From: Sarcomyxa edulis
Lineage: Eukaryota > Basidiomycota > Agaricomycetes > Agaricales > Mycenaceae
Assembly: GCA_009761415.1 (NCBI GenBank)
Contig: QUOL01000017.1
Location: 620,001 to 684,000, forward strand
DNA length: 64,000 bases
Direction: 5' to 3'
Position numbers and translations under genes: made by a program. The notes below the pieces were generated by a model. That model ran no database searches, was not told where the DNA came from, and was given only the letters and a program-made list of their open reading frames with translations. How positions within the stretch are numbered: position 1 is the stretch's first letter; each line of letters opens with the position of its first letter. Shown here in pieces: positions 32,711-43,685 of this stretch.

Positions 32711-33620
32711 GGGAAATTTGACAATGCCCCATTGTCCGGCTTGGAAAGTTTCAAGCTACGCCTGGCTACGCCCGTATGCAATATGTCAAAAAAGTTATAC
32801 CGTCATGAGCGTATGCTTCTTGGCTTCCGGAAAATGCAAAAATCTGATGTGTATGTGTTTGCCTTTGTTTGGTTTCAGCCACAAACATCCAGAGGTGTCA
32901 GAAATCTGATTTGGCTGAAAGAACAGGCTACGCCTGGGTACGCCTTGCTATATACCCACTTTTTTTGAAATGAGGGTTGGCGTACATGGTCAGGTGACCC
33001 GTCCCAAGAGTCCATTCATAAAAATATATAAGGCGTAGCCTATACCCGCCTATTTAACTTTGGCCAGAATGCCAAAGTTGTATCTAAGCGTAGGGCGCGG
33101 GTATCCGTCCAAATCCTTAGGTTTCTTTTGAAATACTAGCGTATATGTCTAGAGCTGACTACCGCAGAGTTTGGAAATTTTTTTGTGTATATACCTCTGC
33201 GCCATTGCCAGTTTACACCCAAATTCCTATTTTCCACCCATTATATAGCTACGCCAGCACCTGTATAGTGTGCGCCAACCTTGAAACTTTGGGAATATAG
33301 TTCTAATATGCATACACCTACCCTCAAAAAATTTCATGACCATCGGTCCAGCCAATGAACCTGCAGGAATATTTGGCTTGAATTAATAAGCATTTAACAG
33401 CATTATAATTGCATTATCCGTATAAGACCAGTTTCGAAGTACAGATTTCAAGAAAAAAACCTTGTTATGAAATGTCATGATTCCGGTCATGATGGTATAT
33501 GCACATTCCAAAATATTCCCACGGTCAAGTTTTCAATATTAGCAGTCAGTGTTATTATAATCAGAGTTTACTCTGATTATGCACAAAGACTAGGATTAAG
33601 CCTTCAGACAAGAAATCGGA
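32711..33620. other. Hairpin-headed non-coding element 2
   Basis: Head hairpin GACAATG-CCC-CATTGTC at 32720-32736. GC words: GCTACGCCTGGCTACGCC at 32755 (+27 from the loop), GCTACGCCTGGGTACGCC at 32927 (+199), the inverted word GGCGTAGCC at 33032, and GCTACGCC at 33248 (+520). Backbone CTTCCGGAAAATGCAAAAAT at 32824. End hairpin ATAATCAGAG-TTTA-CTCTGATTAT at 33557-33580, then AAGACTAGGATTAAGCC. Only an 87-codon frame, without natural composition. Preceded by degenerate telomere repeats, followed by a macrosatellite unit. Confidence 0.6.
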
Positions 33621-33642
33621 ATTAGCCGCTAACCGCAAAACT

Positions 33643-35323
33643 ATGTTTCTTATCCGGGAATAGGGCGCCCTATTCCACTAACCCCGAGGTCATTTCAAGG
33701 CAAAACGGACGAAAAAGGTGACGGAATAGGGTGTTCAGTCACGAAATGTCACGGAATAGGGTGTTTTGTGACGGAATGTCACGGAATAGGGTGTTTTGTG
33801 ACGGAATAGGGCGTTCGGTCACGGAATAGGGCGTCCTGTGACGGAATAGGGCGTTCTTTGACACAACAGTAGGAGCCAGAGCATTTTCCAAATAAGACAC
33901 TGGCTTGTTATTTGGAACATCCAAGAATGCAAAAGCGACTACCAAGACGTGTCTGAGAGAGACAAGTAAAAATCAGGGATCAAAGAGGGAACCAGAGCAT
34001 TTTTCAAATAAGACACTGGCTTGTTATTTGGAAACATCAAAAAACGCAAAAGCGAGTGACAAGACGTGTCTGAGTGAGAAGTAAAAATCAGGTATCAAAG
34101 AGGGAACCATCGAAGTGGAGAAGACGTCAACCATCCACCAAGCGCGAGACAAAGACCAAAGTGAACGGTCAAAGCATCAGTTGCGACAAAAACGAAAAAC
34201 CAACTCTGAGAGGCAAGACAAGAAGGCAATCAACCTTCAGCCGTGCAACCCCAAGATCGAGATGAAGTGTATGCATCAGAGACGCAAAAATATGAGATCA
34301 AAGAGGGAACCATCGAAGTGGACAGACCGATACAAGACAAAGAACGGTCAAAACGCAAGTAAAACAGGGATGAAGCCGTTAGACCCGTAATCGGAATCAG
34401 CCGCTACCCCCCCAGCTGGGACGTTAGGGTTGGGGTAGTTAGGCGGTTAGGGTTAGTGTTAGGCGTTAGGGTTAGTGTTAGGTGTTAGGGTTGAGGATCA
34501 TATAAAAAAAAAGTGCGAGTTAGTATCAGAGTCAGAGTGTCAGTGTCAGTGTCAGTATCAGTGCAGGTCAGAGTCAGCATCAGTGCAGACATCAAATCAG
34601 ACAGTCAGTCAAGTCAGCAACCGACCTATCTCAAACAAGTCAACGACTGACCCTTCAAAAATAAAATGTGCATTACAATCAATTGTGGATTCAAGTCAAC
34701 ATAGTCAGTCAGACTCACATTCCACATAAGACGGCACCCCACTATTTGGAAACTAAGTCACCAACACCAAGTCTAAGATCAATTGTGGATCAAGTCAACA
34801 GAGTCAGTCAGACCCACATTCCAAATAAAATGACGCCCCACTATTTGAAACTGAGTCACCAACACCAGTCACCAACACCAAGTCCAAGAAAACTCTAACA
34901 GCCCACATTCCAAATAAGACGACACCCCACTATTTGAAACTGAGTCACCAACACCAGTCACCAACACCAAGTCTAAGATCAATTGTGGATCAAGTCAACA
35001 TAGTCAGACTCACATTCCAAATAAGACGACATCCCACTATTTGGAAACTGAGTCACCAACACCAAGTCTGATGCTTAGGGTTACAATGTTTCAAATAAGA
35101 TGACACTCCACTATTTGGAGCCATCGACACCAAGTGAGTCCAAACTAACCCCGAGTAACCCCGTGTGACCCCGAGTTCAAACGACATGGAAATAACCCCG
35201 TGTAACCCCGAGCTCAAACAGCACAGAAATAACCCCGAGTAACCCCGAGCTCATTTACGACAAACGACAAGGAAACAACTCCAAGCTACCCCAGCGTCAC
35301 GCTATGAGAAGCGACCGGATCAT
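33643..35323. repeat. Macrosatellite unit A, full length
   Basis: 1681 bp from one ATGTTTCTTATCCGGGAATA to the next. Parts in order: palindrome GGAATAGGGCGCCCTATTCC and GGAATAGGGCG minisatellite (one extra subunit here); two tandem ~125 bp segments with CCAAATAAGACACTGGCTTG; a purine-rich part with a 91-codon basic frame (34115-34390); degenerate telomere repeats and GATCATATAAAAAAAAAG; TCAGTG microsatellite; ~105 bp minisatellite with CACATTCCAAATAAGACGAC; and AACCCCGAG short repeats. The 22 kb duplication ends inside it at 34804. Confidence 0.85.
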
Positions 35324-36392
35324 ATGTTTCTTATCCGGGAATAGGGCGTTCGGTCACGGAATAGGGCGTCCTGTGACGGAATAGGGCGTTCTTTGACACA
35401 ACAGTAGGAGCCAGAGCATTTTCCAAATAAGACACTGGCTATGTTTCTTATCCGGGAATAGGGCGCCCTATTCCACTAACCCCGAGGTCATTTCAAGGCA
35501 AAACGGACGAAAAAGGTGACGGAATAGGGCGTTCAGTCACGAAATGTCACGGAATAGGGTGTTTTGTGACGGAATAGGGCGTTCGGTCACGGAATAGGGC
35601 GTCCTGTGACGGAATAGGGCGTTCTTTGACACAACAGTAGGAGCCAGAGCATTTTCCAAATAAGACACTGGCTTGTTATTTGGAACATCCAAGAATGCAA
35701 AAGCGACTACCAAGACGTGTCTGAGAGAGACAAGTAAAAATCAGGGATCAAAGAGGGAACCAGAGCATTTTTCAAATAAGACACTGGCTTGTTATTTGGA
35801 AACATCAAAAAACGCAAAAGCGAGTGACAAGGCGTGTCTGAGTGAGAAGTAAAAATCAGGTATCAAAGAGGGAACCATCGAAGTGGAGAAGACGTCAACC
35901 ATCCACCAAGCGCGAGACAAAGACCAAAGTGAACGGTCAACGCATCAGTTGCGACAAAAACAGAGACTGACTCTGAGAGGCAAGACAAGAAGGCAGACCA
36001 ACCTTCAGCCGTGCAATCCCAAGATCGAGATGAAGTGTATGCATCAGAGACGCAAAAATATGAGATCAAAAAGGGAACCATCGAAGTGGACAGACCGATA
36101 CAAGACGATCAAGACAACGAACGGTCAAAACGCAAGTGAAACAGGGATGAAGCCGTTAGACCCGTAATCGGAATCAGCCGCTACCCTATGTTTCTTATCC
36201 GGGAATAGGGCGCCCTATTCCACTAACCCCGAGGTCATTTCAAGGCAAAACGGACGAAAAAGGTGACGGAATAGGGCGTTCGGTCACGAAATGTCACGGA
36301 ATAGGGTGTTTTGTGACGGAATAGGGCGTTCGGTCACGGAATAGGGCGTCCTGTGACGGAATAGGGCGTTCTTTGACACAACAGTAGGAGCC
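35324..36392. repeat. Three truncated macrosatellite A units
   Basis: Unit starts at 35324, 35441 and 36188. The first lacks the palindrome and is cut within the CCAAATAAGACACTGGCT segment after 117 bases. The second runs through both 125 bp segments and the basic frame (35883-36167, 94 codons) and is cut right after CAGCCGCTACCC. The third is cut after ACAGTAGGAGCC, where the hairpin-headed element 3 begins. Each cut is abrupt, as expected from repeated recombination at the unit head. Confidence 0.85.
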
Positions 36393-36400
36393 TATCTTCT

Positions 36401-37345
36401 TGGAATTTTGCCAATGGGGCATTGGCAAAACTTTTGGGAATTGAGCTGTGCTGACCTGCGCCTGTATCCAAATGTCATAAAAAGTATCAGAAAGTGAGCG
36501 CACGCATCTCAGCTTTCGGAAAATATAAAATTTTCACCTATATGTATATACCCTTAATATATAATAGCCTCATTTCCACAGAGCAGGTGTAAGCACTTTT
36601 CATCCGATACCGAAATGCTGCGCTGACCCGCGCCTGGGGAATTTCACTATTTTTTTGAATGGTATGTATTTTTGGGATATAAAGAACACCTAAACCAGAG
36701 AGATTTATGAGGTACCTATATATCCCACCCCGCTAGAGCTGATTTGGATGTGGGAAGAATCTCAATGATAGGGGGCACCGAGTGAAGTGAGAACATGTAC
36801 GTTTGCATACTTTCTCTTTGGAATATGTTTGGATACATCATCGGATACTCCACACAAAGTTTCATATTTTTGGGTTGAGTATAGGCAGAGGCACAGCTCG
36901 TTTTATACCAAAATAATCGTTAAATTGGAATTTGGAATATTAAAGAGGCTGCGCTGCCACCATATAGCATCCGATGACCATGGGAATTTGAGGAGTTCAT
37001 TGGATAGGGTATATCTCTGTACCCCCAAAATTTGGTGTATATTGGTTCAGCCAGTCCTGCTCACTATTAAGCTGGTATCAAATGGTATCAAGTTTGGTAT
37101 CAATGGTATCACTTTGGTATCATCTGCCGTATTACACGGGTTTTGCCATTCAGGTTTCAAAAAAAAAACCTACCTAGGAAACCTGATGATTCCGATCATG
37201 ATGGTATATACAGATTATCTTACTTTCCCACGGTCAGATAATTCATTTTCCAAGCCAGCGAACTATTGAAATGCTACCGGGTCTGCCCTCAGGGGGATCA
37301 ATATCATGCTGCAGACTCCCAAAGACTAGGAATTAGCTGTCAACT
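36401..37345. other. Hairpin-headed non-coding element 3
   Basis: Head hairpin TTTTGCCAATG-GGG-CATTGGCAAAA at 36406-36430. GC words: GCTGTGCTGACCTGCGCCTG at 36445 (+27 from the loop), GCTGCGCTGACCCGCGCCTG at 36617 (+199) and GCTGCGCTGCCACC at 36948 (+530). Backbone CTTTCGGAAAATATAAAATT at 36513. Near the end GTCTGC/GCAGAC pair (37281-37286 with 37311-37316), then AAGACTAGGAATTAGCTGTC and CAAAACTAGGATG, as in element 1, leading into degenerate telomere repeats. Shares TGATTCCGATCATGATGGTA with the TGATTCCGGTCATGATGGTA of element 2. A 160-codon frame (36787-37269) overlaps it, but its text is not convincing. Confidence 0.6.
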
Positions 37346-37498
37346 CAAAACTAGGATGTTAGGAGGGTTAGGGTTAGTGTTAGAAGTTAGGGTTAATGTT
37401 AGCGGTTTGGGTCTAGGTGCATAAAAAAAAAAAAAACCATGTCTTCAGGGTTAGGAGAGTTAGGGTTGGTGTTAGAGTTATCATTCAGGTCAGAGGCA
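37346..37498 (+). repeat. Degenerate telomere repeats before duplication copy 2
   Basis: GGAGGGTTAGGGTTAGTG-type runs, then TAGGTGCATAAAAAAAAAA (a variant of the junction motif), then more TTAGGG-like words up to the left border of copy 2 at 37499. Confidence 0.75.
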
Positions 37499-37507
37499 CT
37501 AATACCT

Positions 37508-38759
37508 TAGAATTTGGCGATTGCTGCAATCGCCAAGTACTAGGCGTCAGCCAGGCGCTGCAAGGCGCCTATGGGAAAAAAAAATCTGAAGATGCCAAAA
37601 TGATTGTATACATCCTGGCTTCCAGAAAATATAAAATTTTCCCACGCCTATCCATTTCCTGTCCTGTACACCTGCGTATGCTAGGGAGCTACCAATAAAT
37701 CAAAATCTGACAGGCGCCTTGTGACGCCTTGAGGTGCTCCTTCATAACTCCTTTTTTTCAGAGTTAGGTGATTTGATGTATATCTAATCACCTTGGAAAA
37801 AAAAATTCAGCTCGTTTCGTTAACTTTGTATCCCGGTGTGGCTCAGCCTATCAAGAGTACCTATTTCAATATTGATGAGTGGCGTGTGAGTCAGTATATA
37901 TATATATCATGTTTTTTTTTAGCTGAGTCATTTTCTATGCTATATAGTGTATCCCTGCCAAATTTGTATGTTGCATGTGTGACTATATCTGTCACAATAT
38001 CAGAATGAAGTTTTTACTACTTTCATTTGATTATTTATAGGCGCCTGGAAGGCGCTGCAAGGCGCAGTGGTCAGAAATCTTTGATTTTTTTTTTCACAGT
38101 ACATATGTATCCCAAGAAACCCCCGCCAAAGTTATACACCTCAGGAATCATCCATGACCCTGCTATAATTGTTTTATTATATTCACTCATTTAATACTGG
38201 ACAATCTGTTTGTTGTGACACCAAGGCAGAAACTTGTATACATGAGATATTTGACTTTGGAGATCATGGGAATATATTGTATGAACCCTTATCAAGGTTG
38301 TGTGGTCACTCAGTTACGCGTATGTATCTATTTAATATTCCTTAATCCCAGTCAAACTTTTATAATGCCAACTTACTTTCCAGCTTCTGTAAGACTTGGG
38401 TTTTAGTCCGCATATCTCAATCTTTTGTTTTAGCCAGGAAACATATCCCATTCTTGCAATCTATTCTGTGGCGTCCATAAATTTACCACTTGTTTCATCC
38501 TGGGCTAATAATCAGGCTGTAATTTTCAATCAATTTAACTATACTTGAGCTTCTAAATACCCTATGTATTGACTACCCAGATGTAATATGATACAAATTT
38601 CCTTCATGTACATATTTTTTTCATTTTTTTTGGTCCGTCAGATATTGCAATATCCATCTTGTTACCTTTCTGTTAGTTGTGGCACAGCCACATGGAACAT
38701 TCCACCAGCTGTGGACTTGGAGAGACTTGGATTTGGCTGCCAACCCAAAACTAGGATGT
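37508..38759. other. Hairpin-headed element 1, second copy
   Basis: Duplicate of 12463-13714 with no difference seen. Head hairpin at 37514-37536, end hairpin at 38678-38692. Here it directly follows element 3 and its degenerate telomere tail, so two of the three element types are adjacent. Confidence 0.6.
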
Positions 38760-38760
38760 T

Positions 38761-38910
38761 AGGAGAGTTAGGGTTAGTGTTAGGTGTTAGGGTTAGTGTT
38801 AGGTGTTAGGGTTGAGGATCATATAAAAAAAAAGTAGCAAATTCTTATGGTTATGGTTAGGGTTAGTGTTAGGGTCAGGGTCTAGGATCATGAAAACCAA
38901 TTTAGGGTTA
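38761..38910 (+). repeat. Degenerate telomere repeats, second copy
   Basis: Duplicate of 13716-13865, including the GATCATATAAAAAAAAAG junction motif. Confidence 0.8.
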
Positions 38911-38952
38911 CGGATAGTAAGTATACCCCAAGTAGTATCCACTAACATCGGA

Positions 38953-39482
38953 AACAATACCAATATCCCCAATACAGTCGGCCCAAAATGTGGAAAAAAT
39001 TCAGATTAGGGTTAGTCTTATAATGGCCCCCCGTATTGTAGCTCTATGGAGATACCTGCATCATAATATTCCGTCAGGTATTGGAGTCAGAGGAGCTCCA
39101 GTTTCCCATGCCACTTGGCGGGCCGGCTGCGGTGTTGACGCCATTTCCACGATTGTCTACCGGCTACTCAGTTCCCCGGAGCCCCCACTCTCCGGAAGTC
39201 CACCGGGCCGTCTACACAGCTTCCATAGCCTGTGCTGGCCACACGTTGAGGTCGGAGTCTGTGAGCAGTCTCTCGGAGTTTCAATCTGGCTTTGCACAGC
39301 TTCCACAGCAGCGCGGCTTTGCTGTCTGGGCTTGAACTGTCTGCCCAGTGTGCGGTCTTAGTCCAATCGCCGCTCAAACTCCACTTCCACAGCTCCGCCC
39401 GGTCCTTTCCACCACAGTCGCCTCGTAACTTACCAGTCCTACCTCTGCAACACATCCCGACAATCCCGGGAGGGATTTGCAG
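38953..39482. repeat. Repeat B short copy, duplicate
   Basis: Duplicate of 13908-14437, ending 7 bases before the ATG at 39490. Confidence 0.6.
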
Positions 39483-39489
39483 TCAAAGC

Positions 39490-42400
39490 ATGCACACTAC
39501 TCGACCAGCAACTCCAACGACGAACGACAACGAGTACACTTTACAAAAATTTCCCCCTCACCCATTCTCGACATCGACCCCAGCTCCTCCATGGAGAACG
39601 ACCACCGGCGAAGACGAGCATGTCGACATCGACGAACCCTGGAATCACAGCTACGTCCACATTGAACAAGACATCATTCCCAATATCGATACTCGAGAAA
39701 AACTCCGTCGACAGGCACAACGATGGAGAGGAGTAACCGCTCTCACAACCGACGACCCACCACCTACCGTCGTTCGATCCGTCTCACCCGTCCACCCCTC
39801 TATGTCCGTCAGACCACCCACCTACGCCGTACATACCACACTCCCCATTCAATCCAACAACTCTATAACACCCTACACATCCACCATAACCCCATCCTCG
39901 ACCTACCTTGCAGATCCCCTCAACGCTTACGCCCACCTCGGCAGCTCTGCACCGTCTTTCTCGATCCGGACGGTGCATCGGACAACAGAGACGACTTAGC
40001 TAAGACGCTGTACTCGTTGTTGTTCGCCTGGCTCAACGAACACATCAACGAACGTTTATGCCGTGACGATTTCACGACTTTCATTGGACTCTTCGACCTT
40101 CCTGGCCCTCAGAACGCCTCCAGCCGACCCAACTCACTCGACCAATTCTGCATCAACTTTGCCAACGAACGTCTGCAGAAGTGGAATCAGCAACGGCTGT
40201 TCGAAAGCCACGCCAACGAGTACGCCGCGGAGGGCATCTCCCGGTTCATTCCACAGGTTCCGTACTTTGACAACGCTGAATGCATCCGTCTCCTCCAAAA
40301 CAAGCCTGGAGGTCTCATTCACATCATGGACGATCAAGCTCGTAGATCGCCGAAGAAGACGAACCAGACAATGGTGGAAGCGTTCGGGAAGAGGTGGGGT
40401 AATCATTCTTCGTTCAAGACTGGAATGGCGGATCGATCAGGGTTCCCTACATTCACTGTTCATCACTTCAACGGACCCGTCACGTACTCTTCTGAAGGTT
40501 TCCTCGAGCGTAATCTCGATGCGTTGAACCCTGATTTCGTTTCGTTATTGAGGGGTATGGGGACAGCTGAAGGAACGGAAGGGTCGGGATCGATGAATCC
40601 GTTCGTCAAGGGATTGTTCTCTGCCAAAGCCATCGCAACGCAAGCTCATCCTCGGGACGAAGATACCATCGTCGCAGCCCAACAGGCCATCAAACCCATG
40701 CGTGCGCCCTCGACACGAAGGAAAGGTACGATCAAACGGATGCCCACACTGAGGGAAGGAGGTGCCGATGGTGATGAGAAGGAGCGAGACGAGGAAGAGG
40801 CAGGACCTTCAAGTGGCGGGACGCCGTGTGTCGCGGGCGAGTTTAGGGCTGCCCTCGATACATTGTTTGAGACGCTGGACGAGACACAGGCCTGGCATGT
40901 TTTCTGTGTCAATCCTAATGACTCGCAGTTGCCGAATCAGATGGAAGGTAGGAGCGTGAAGGGTCAGGTCCGAAGTGTCGGTCTTGCGGAGATTGCCAGA
41001 CGATGTGTCAATGTGTTCGAGGTCAACATGACACCAGACGAATTCTGCGACAGATATAAGGCTGGTCTGGACGCTGGAGGAGTTATAGAGGGGGATGCGA
41101 GAGAGAGAGTCGAACAAGCGAGGACAACGTTCGGACTTAGTGAGCGAGACGTAGTACTGGGAACACAGACTGTACGCCGTATCCTTTCTGTTATAACGCC
41201 ATCCCGTTCTCATTTTACCATCTACAGGTCTTCCTTTCTCATGATGCGTTCCACAAATTCGAGGATCAACTCCGAGCACTAGATGGCGAGGAACAGAAAA
41301 GGAACAGAATTCGGGATGCCGAAGCTGAAGCTGGTCTCGATGTTCGTGGACTCGGCGATCCATACGCGCCCTATCCTGAACCTGGGGCTGACGGCGAGTC
41401 TTCACCCTGGGCCGGTGGTTACGCCGACGCTTTCAATGCATCAAATCAAGCTCTCCCATTAGTTGCGAACGCGTCTCCCTTCCAACGTGCAGACATGTAT
41501 GACGAAGATTTCGAGGAGTGGCGGTCCCTCCGGAGCGAAGACTTTGATGGACGGAGTAGGCTCACTAGTCATCGTGAAGACACGACGTCAAATTTTGGGT
41601 CGGAATCGTATGCACCATCAAGGAATATGTTCCAAAACGCTGATAAGAAGGGTTTGGCTGACAAGGAGCCGCTCGCTGGGGAAATCCAAGAGGGTGAGAC
41701 TGCGGAAGTCTTGAAGGAGAGTTCTGCCAGAAGACGCTGGGTAGCGCTGTGTTGGATCTTGACCTGGTGGGTCCCTACGCCCTGCCTTACTTACGTTGGT
41801 CGGATGAAACGTCTAGACGTGAGGCAAGCTTGGAGAGAGAAGCTTGCTCTGAACATGTTGATCTGGTTTGTCTGTGGATGTGCTGTGTTCGTCATCGCCG
41901 TTCTTGGTCTCGTTATTTGTCCCACAGAACACGTCTTCAACCAAAACGAACTCGCGTCGCACTCGTATACCGAAAATGCTAACAACGTCTACACATCGAT
42001 CAGAGGCGAAGTTTTCGATCTAACGAACCTTGCTGCGACGCATGAACGTGTCGTAGATGTTGTTCCTGCTAAGTCCATCCTGAAAACGTACGGTGGCACG
42101 TCCTCAGATGACATCTTCCCAGTCCAGGTATTTCTTGTGTTCTACCTATGTTTGCTCTCTGACTAATCACTTTGTAATGTAGGTCAGCGCGCTTTGCAAT
42201 GGTATCACTGGTGTCGTCAGTCCGTGGGTCGTCTTAACTTCTACCAACGTGACGGACCAAAACGCACAATATCATGACTTCCGAGCCTTCACAAATGACT
42301 CACGGCCTGACTGGTATTTCGAGAGCATGACACAAATGCGCTGGACAAGTCGAGTAGGATTCCTGGGGTACACGAAGAAGCAACTCAAGAGTATGGCCAG

Positions 42401-43145
42401 CTCAGGCAGCTCGGTAGCGGTGTACAAAGGCCTCATCTACGATCTTACATCGTACATCGGAAGTGGTCGCCCTGCTGTCAAAGTCCCTGATGGCATGGTT
42501 GCTCCGTCTGATGTCGACACTAGTTTCATGCACGGGAGCGTCTTGGACCTCTTCAAGTTCAATTCCGGAGAGGATATCACGAAAAAGTTCGATGGTCTTG
42601 CTATCGACTCGGCCATCCTTTCTCGACAAAGGACATGCCTACGCAATCTGTTCCTGATCGGGAAGGTCGACAATCGAGAATCCCCGCAATGTCAATTCGC
42701 GACCTACATCCTCCTTGTGCTCTCTATTATCATGGTCTCTGTCATTGGGTTCAAGTTCCTTGGTTCCATCAATTTTGCCACTGCTCGTGCCCCAGAAGAC
42801 CACGACAAGTTCGTGATCTGTCAAGTGCCGTGTTACACCGAAGGCGAGGGTTCTCTGCGTAAGACGATCGATTCTCTGGCGCAGATGAAGTACGACGACA
42901 AACGCAAACTGCTCTTGATCATATGCGATGGTATGATCGTGGGTTCCGGTAACGATCGCCCCACTCCTCGTATCGTACTCGACATCCTAGGCGCTGATCC
43001 CAATCTCGATCCGGAGCCTCTCACTTTCCTCTCACTAGGAGAAGTAAAGCAGCACAGGAGATTATGGAGATGGACGGGGATAGGGACGCGGGTGGAGATG
43101 GAGATGGAGACCTCAGGCCTCACGTCTGGACAGACGGCGGGGTAG
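39490..43145 (+). pseudogene. Chimeric, truncated myosin-motor chitin synthase, second copy
   Basis: Same broken structure as 14445-18100: foreign N-terminal text, C-terminal motor half from 39943, introns 41172-41227 and 42128-42182, membrane segments, cytochrome-b5-like stretches, and truncation just after the start of the transferase domain. One substitution seen: G at 17302 is A at 42347 (CGA to CAA context, W-T-S-R segment; silent or near-silent). Identical truncation shows the gene was already broken before the duplication. Confidence 0.85.
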
Positions 43146-43328
43146 ATAGTTAGTGAGTATACGGAGGGTTGTAGTTCAGACGTCGAGCATAAAGCAAGTG
43201 TTATATTAGCTTACAATACTGAGATCGTTTCTCGAGGTCAACGAACAGCCCAGTCAACGTGTTTGGACGAGAGCTCGACTGCGAAGAGGTAGGATCAAAC
43301 ATGTATTCCTATACCGATAAATTGCACG

Positions 43329-43685
43329 ATGAACAAGAACGACGACACTGAGCTACTCGACCTTCTCAAGATAGTTCTGCAAAATTTAGATCTATCGACA
43401 CGCAGAGTTAGCATGAACGGATGCCCGGTAAATTCTACTTACCCAGATATACGACGATCGTTCAATGGGGATATATCCAGGCGTTCCGGGCCTGCGCCGC
43501 TCGGTCCAAACCTCAGGCAAGATACGATCCTCATATACATGCATAGTACGCGTGTAGTAGGGATCACCGTCACTGATGGCTCGGACGGTGATCCTAGTAT
43601 TATTACCGACACAGAAAACCACACCGATATCCCCAACACAGTCGGCCAAAAGCACCTGGAAGGAATTGGAATTTCAAAATTCTGA
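43329..43685 (+). CDS. Hypothetical 118-residue protein, second copy
   Basis: Identical in translation to 18284-18640. One upstream base differs (G18256 is A43301). Same doubts: its end lies in repeat B. Confidence 0.2.
   Translation: MNKNDDTELLDLLKIVLQNLDLSTRRVSMNGCPVNSTYPDIRRSFNGDISRRSGPAPLGPNLRQDTILIYMHSTRVVGITVTDGSDGDPSIITDTENHTDIPNTVGQKHLEGIGISKF

Larger units (their letters stand above)
12454..34804. repeat. 22.35 kb direct duplication, copy 1
   Basis: Matches 37499-59848 base for base except for differences I could spot by eye at 17302, 18256, 24949, 24973, 25713 and 30592 (all transitions) and one G lost in the run at about 18737-18741. The offset is 25045 before the indel and 25044 after it. 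The left flank is a macrosatellite fragment; the right end lies inside a macrosatellite unit that continues normally here (CAACAGAGT then CAGTCAG), so copy 1 has the uninterrupted right border. Confidence 0.95.

Noticed and set aside
36787..37269. 160-codon ORF inside hairpin element 3
   Set aside because: No equivalent frame in elements 1 and 2, and no recognisable composition; it covers conserved non-coding landmarks.
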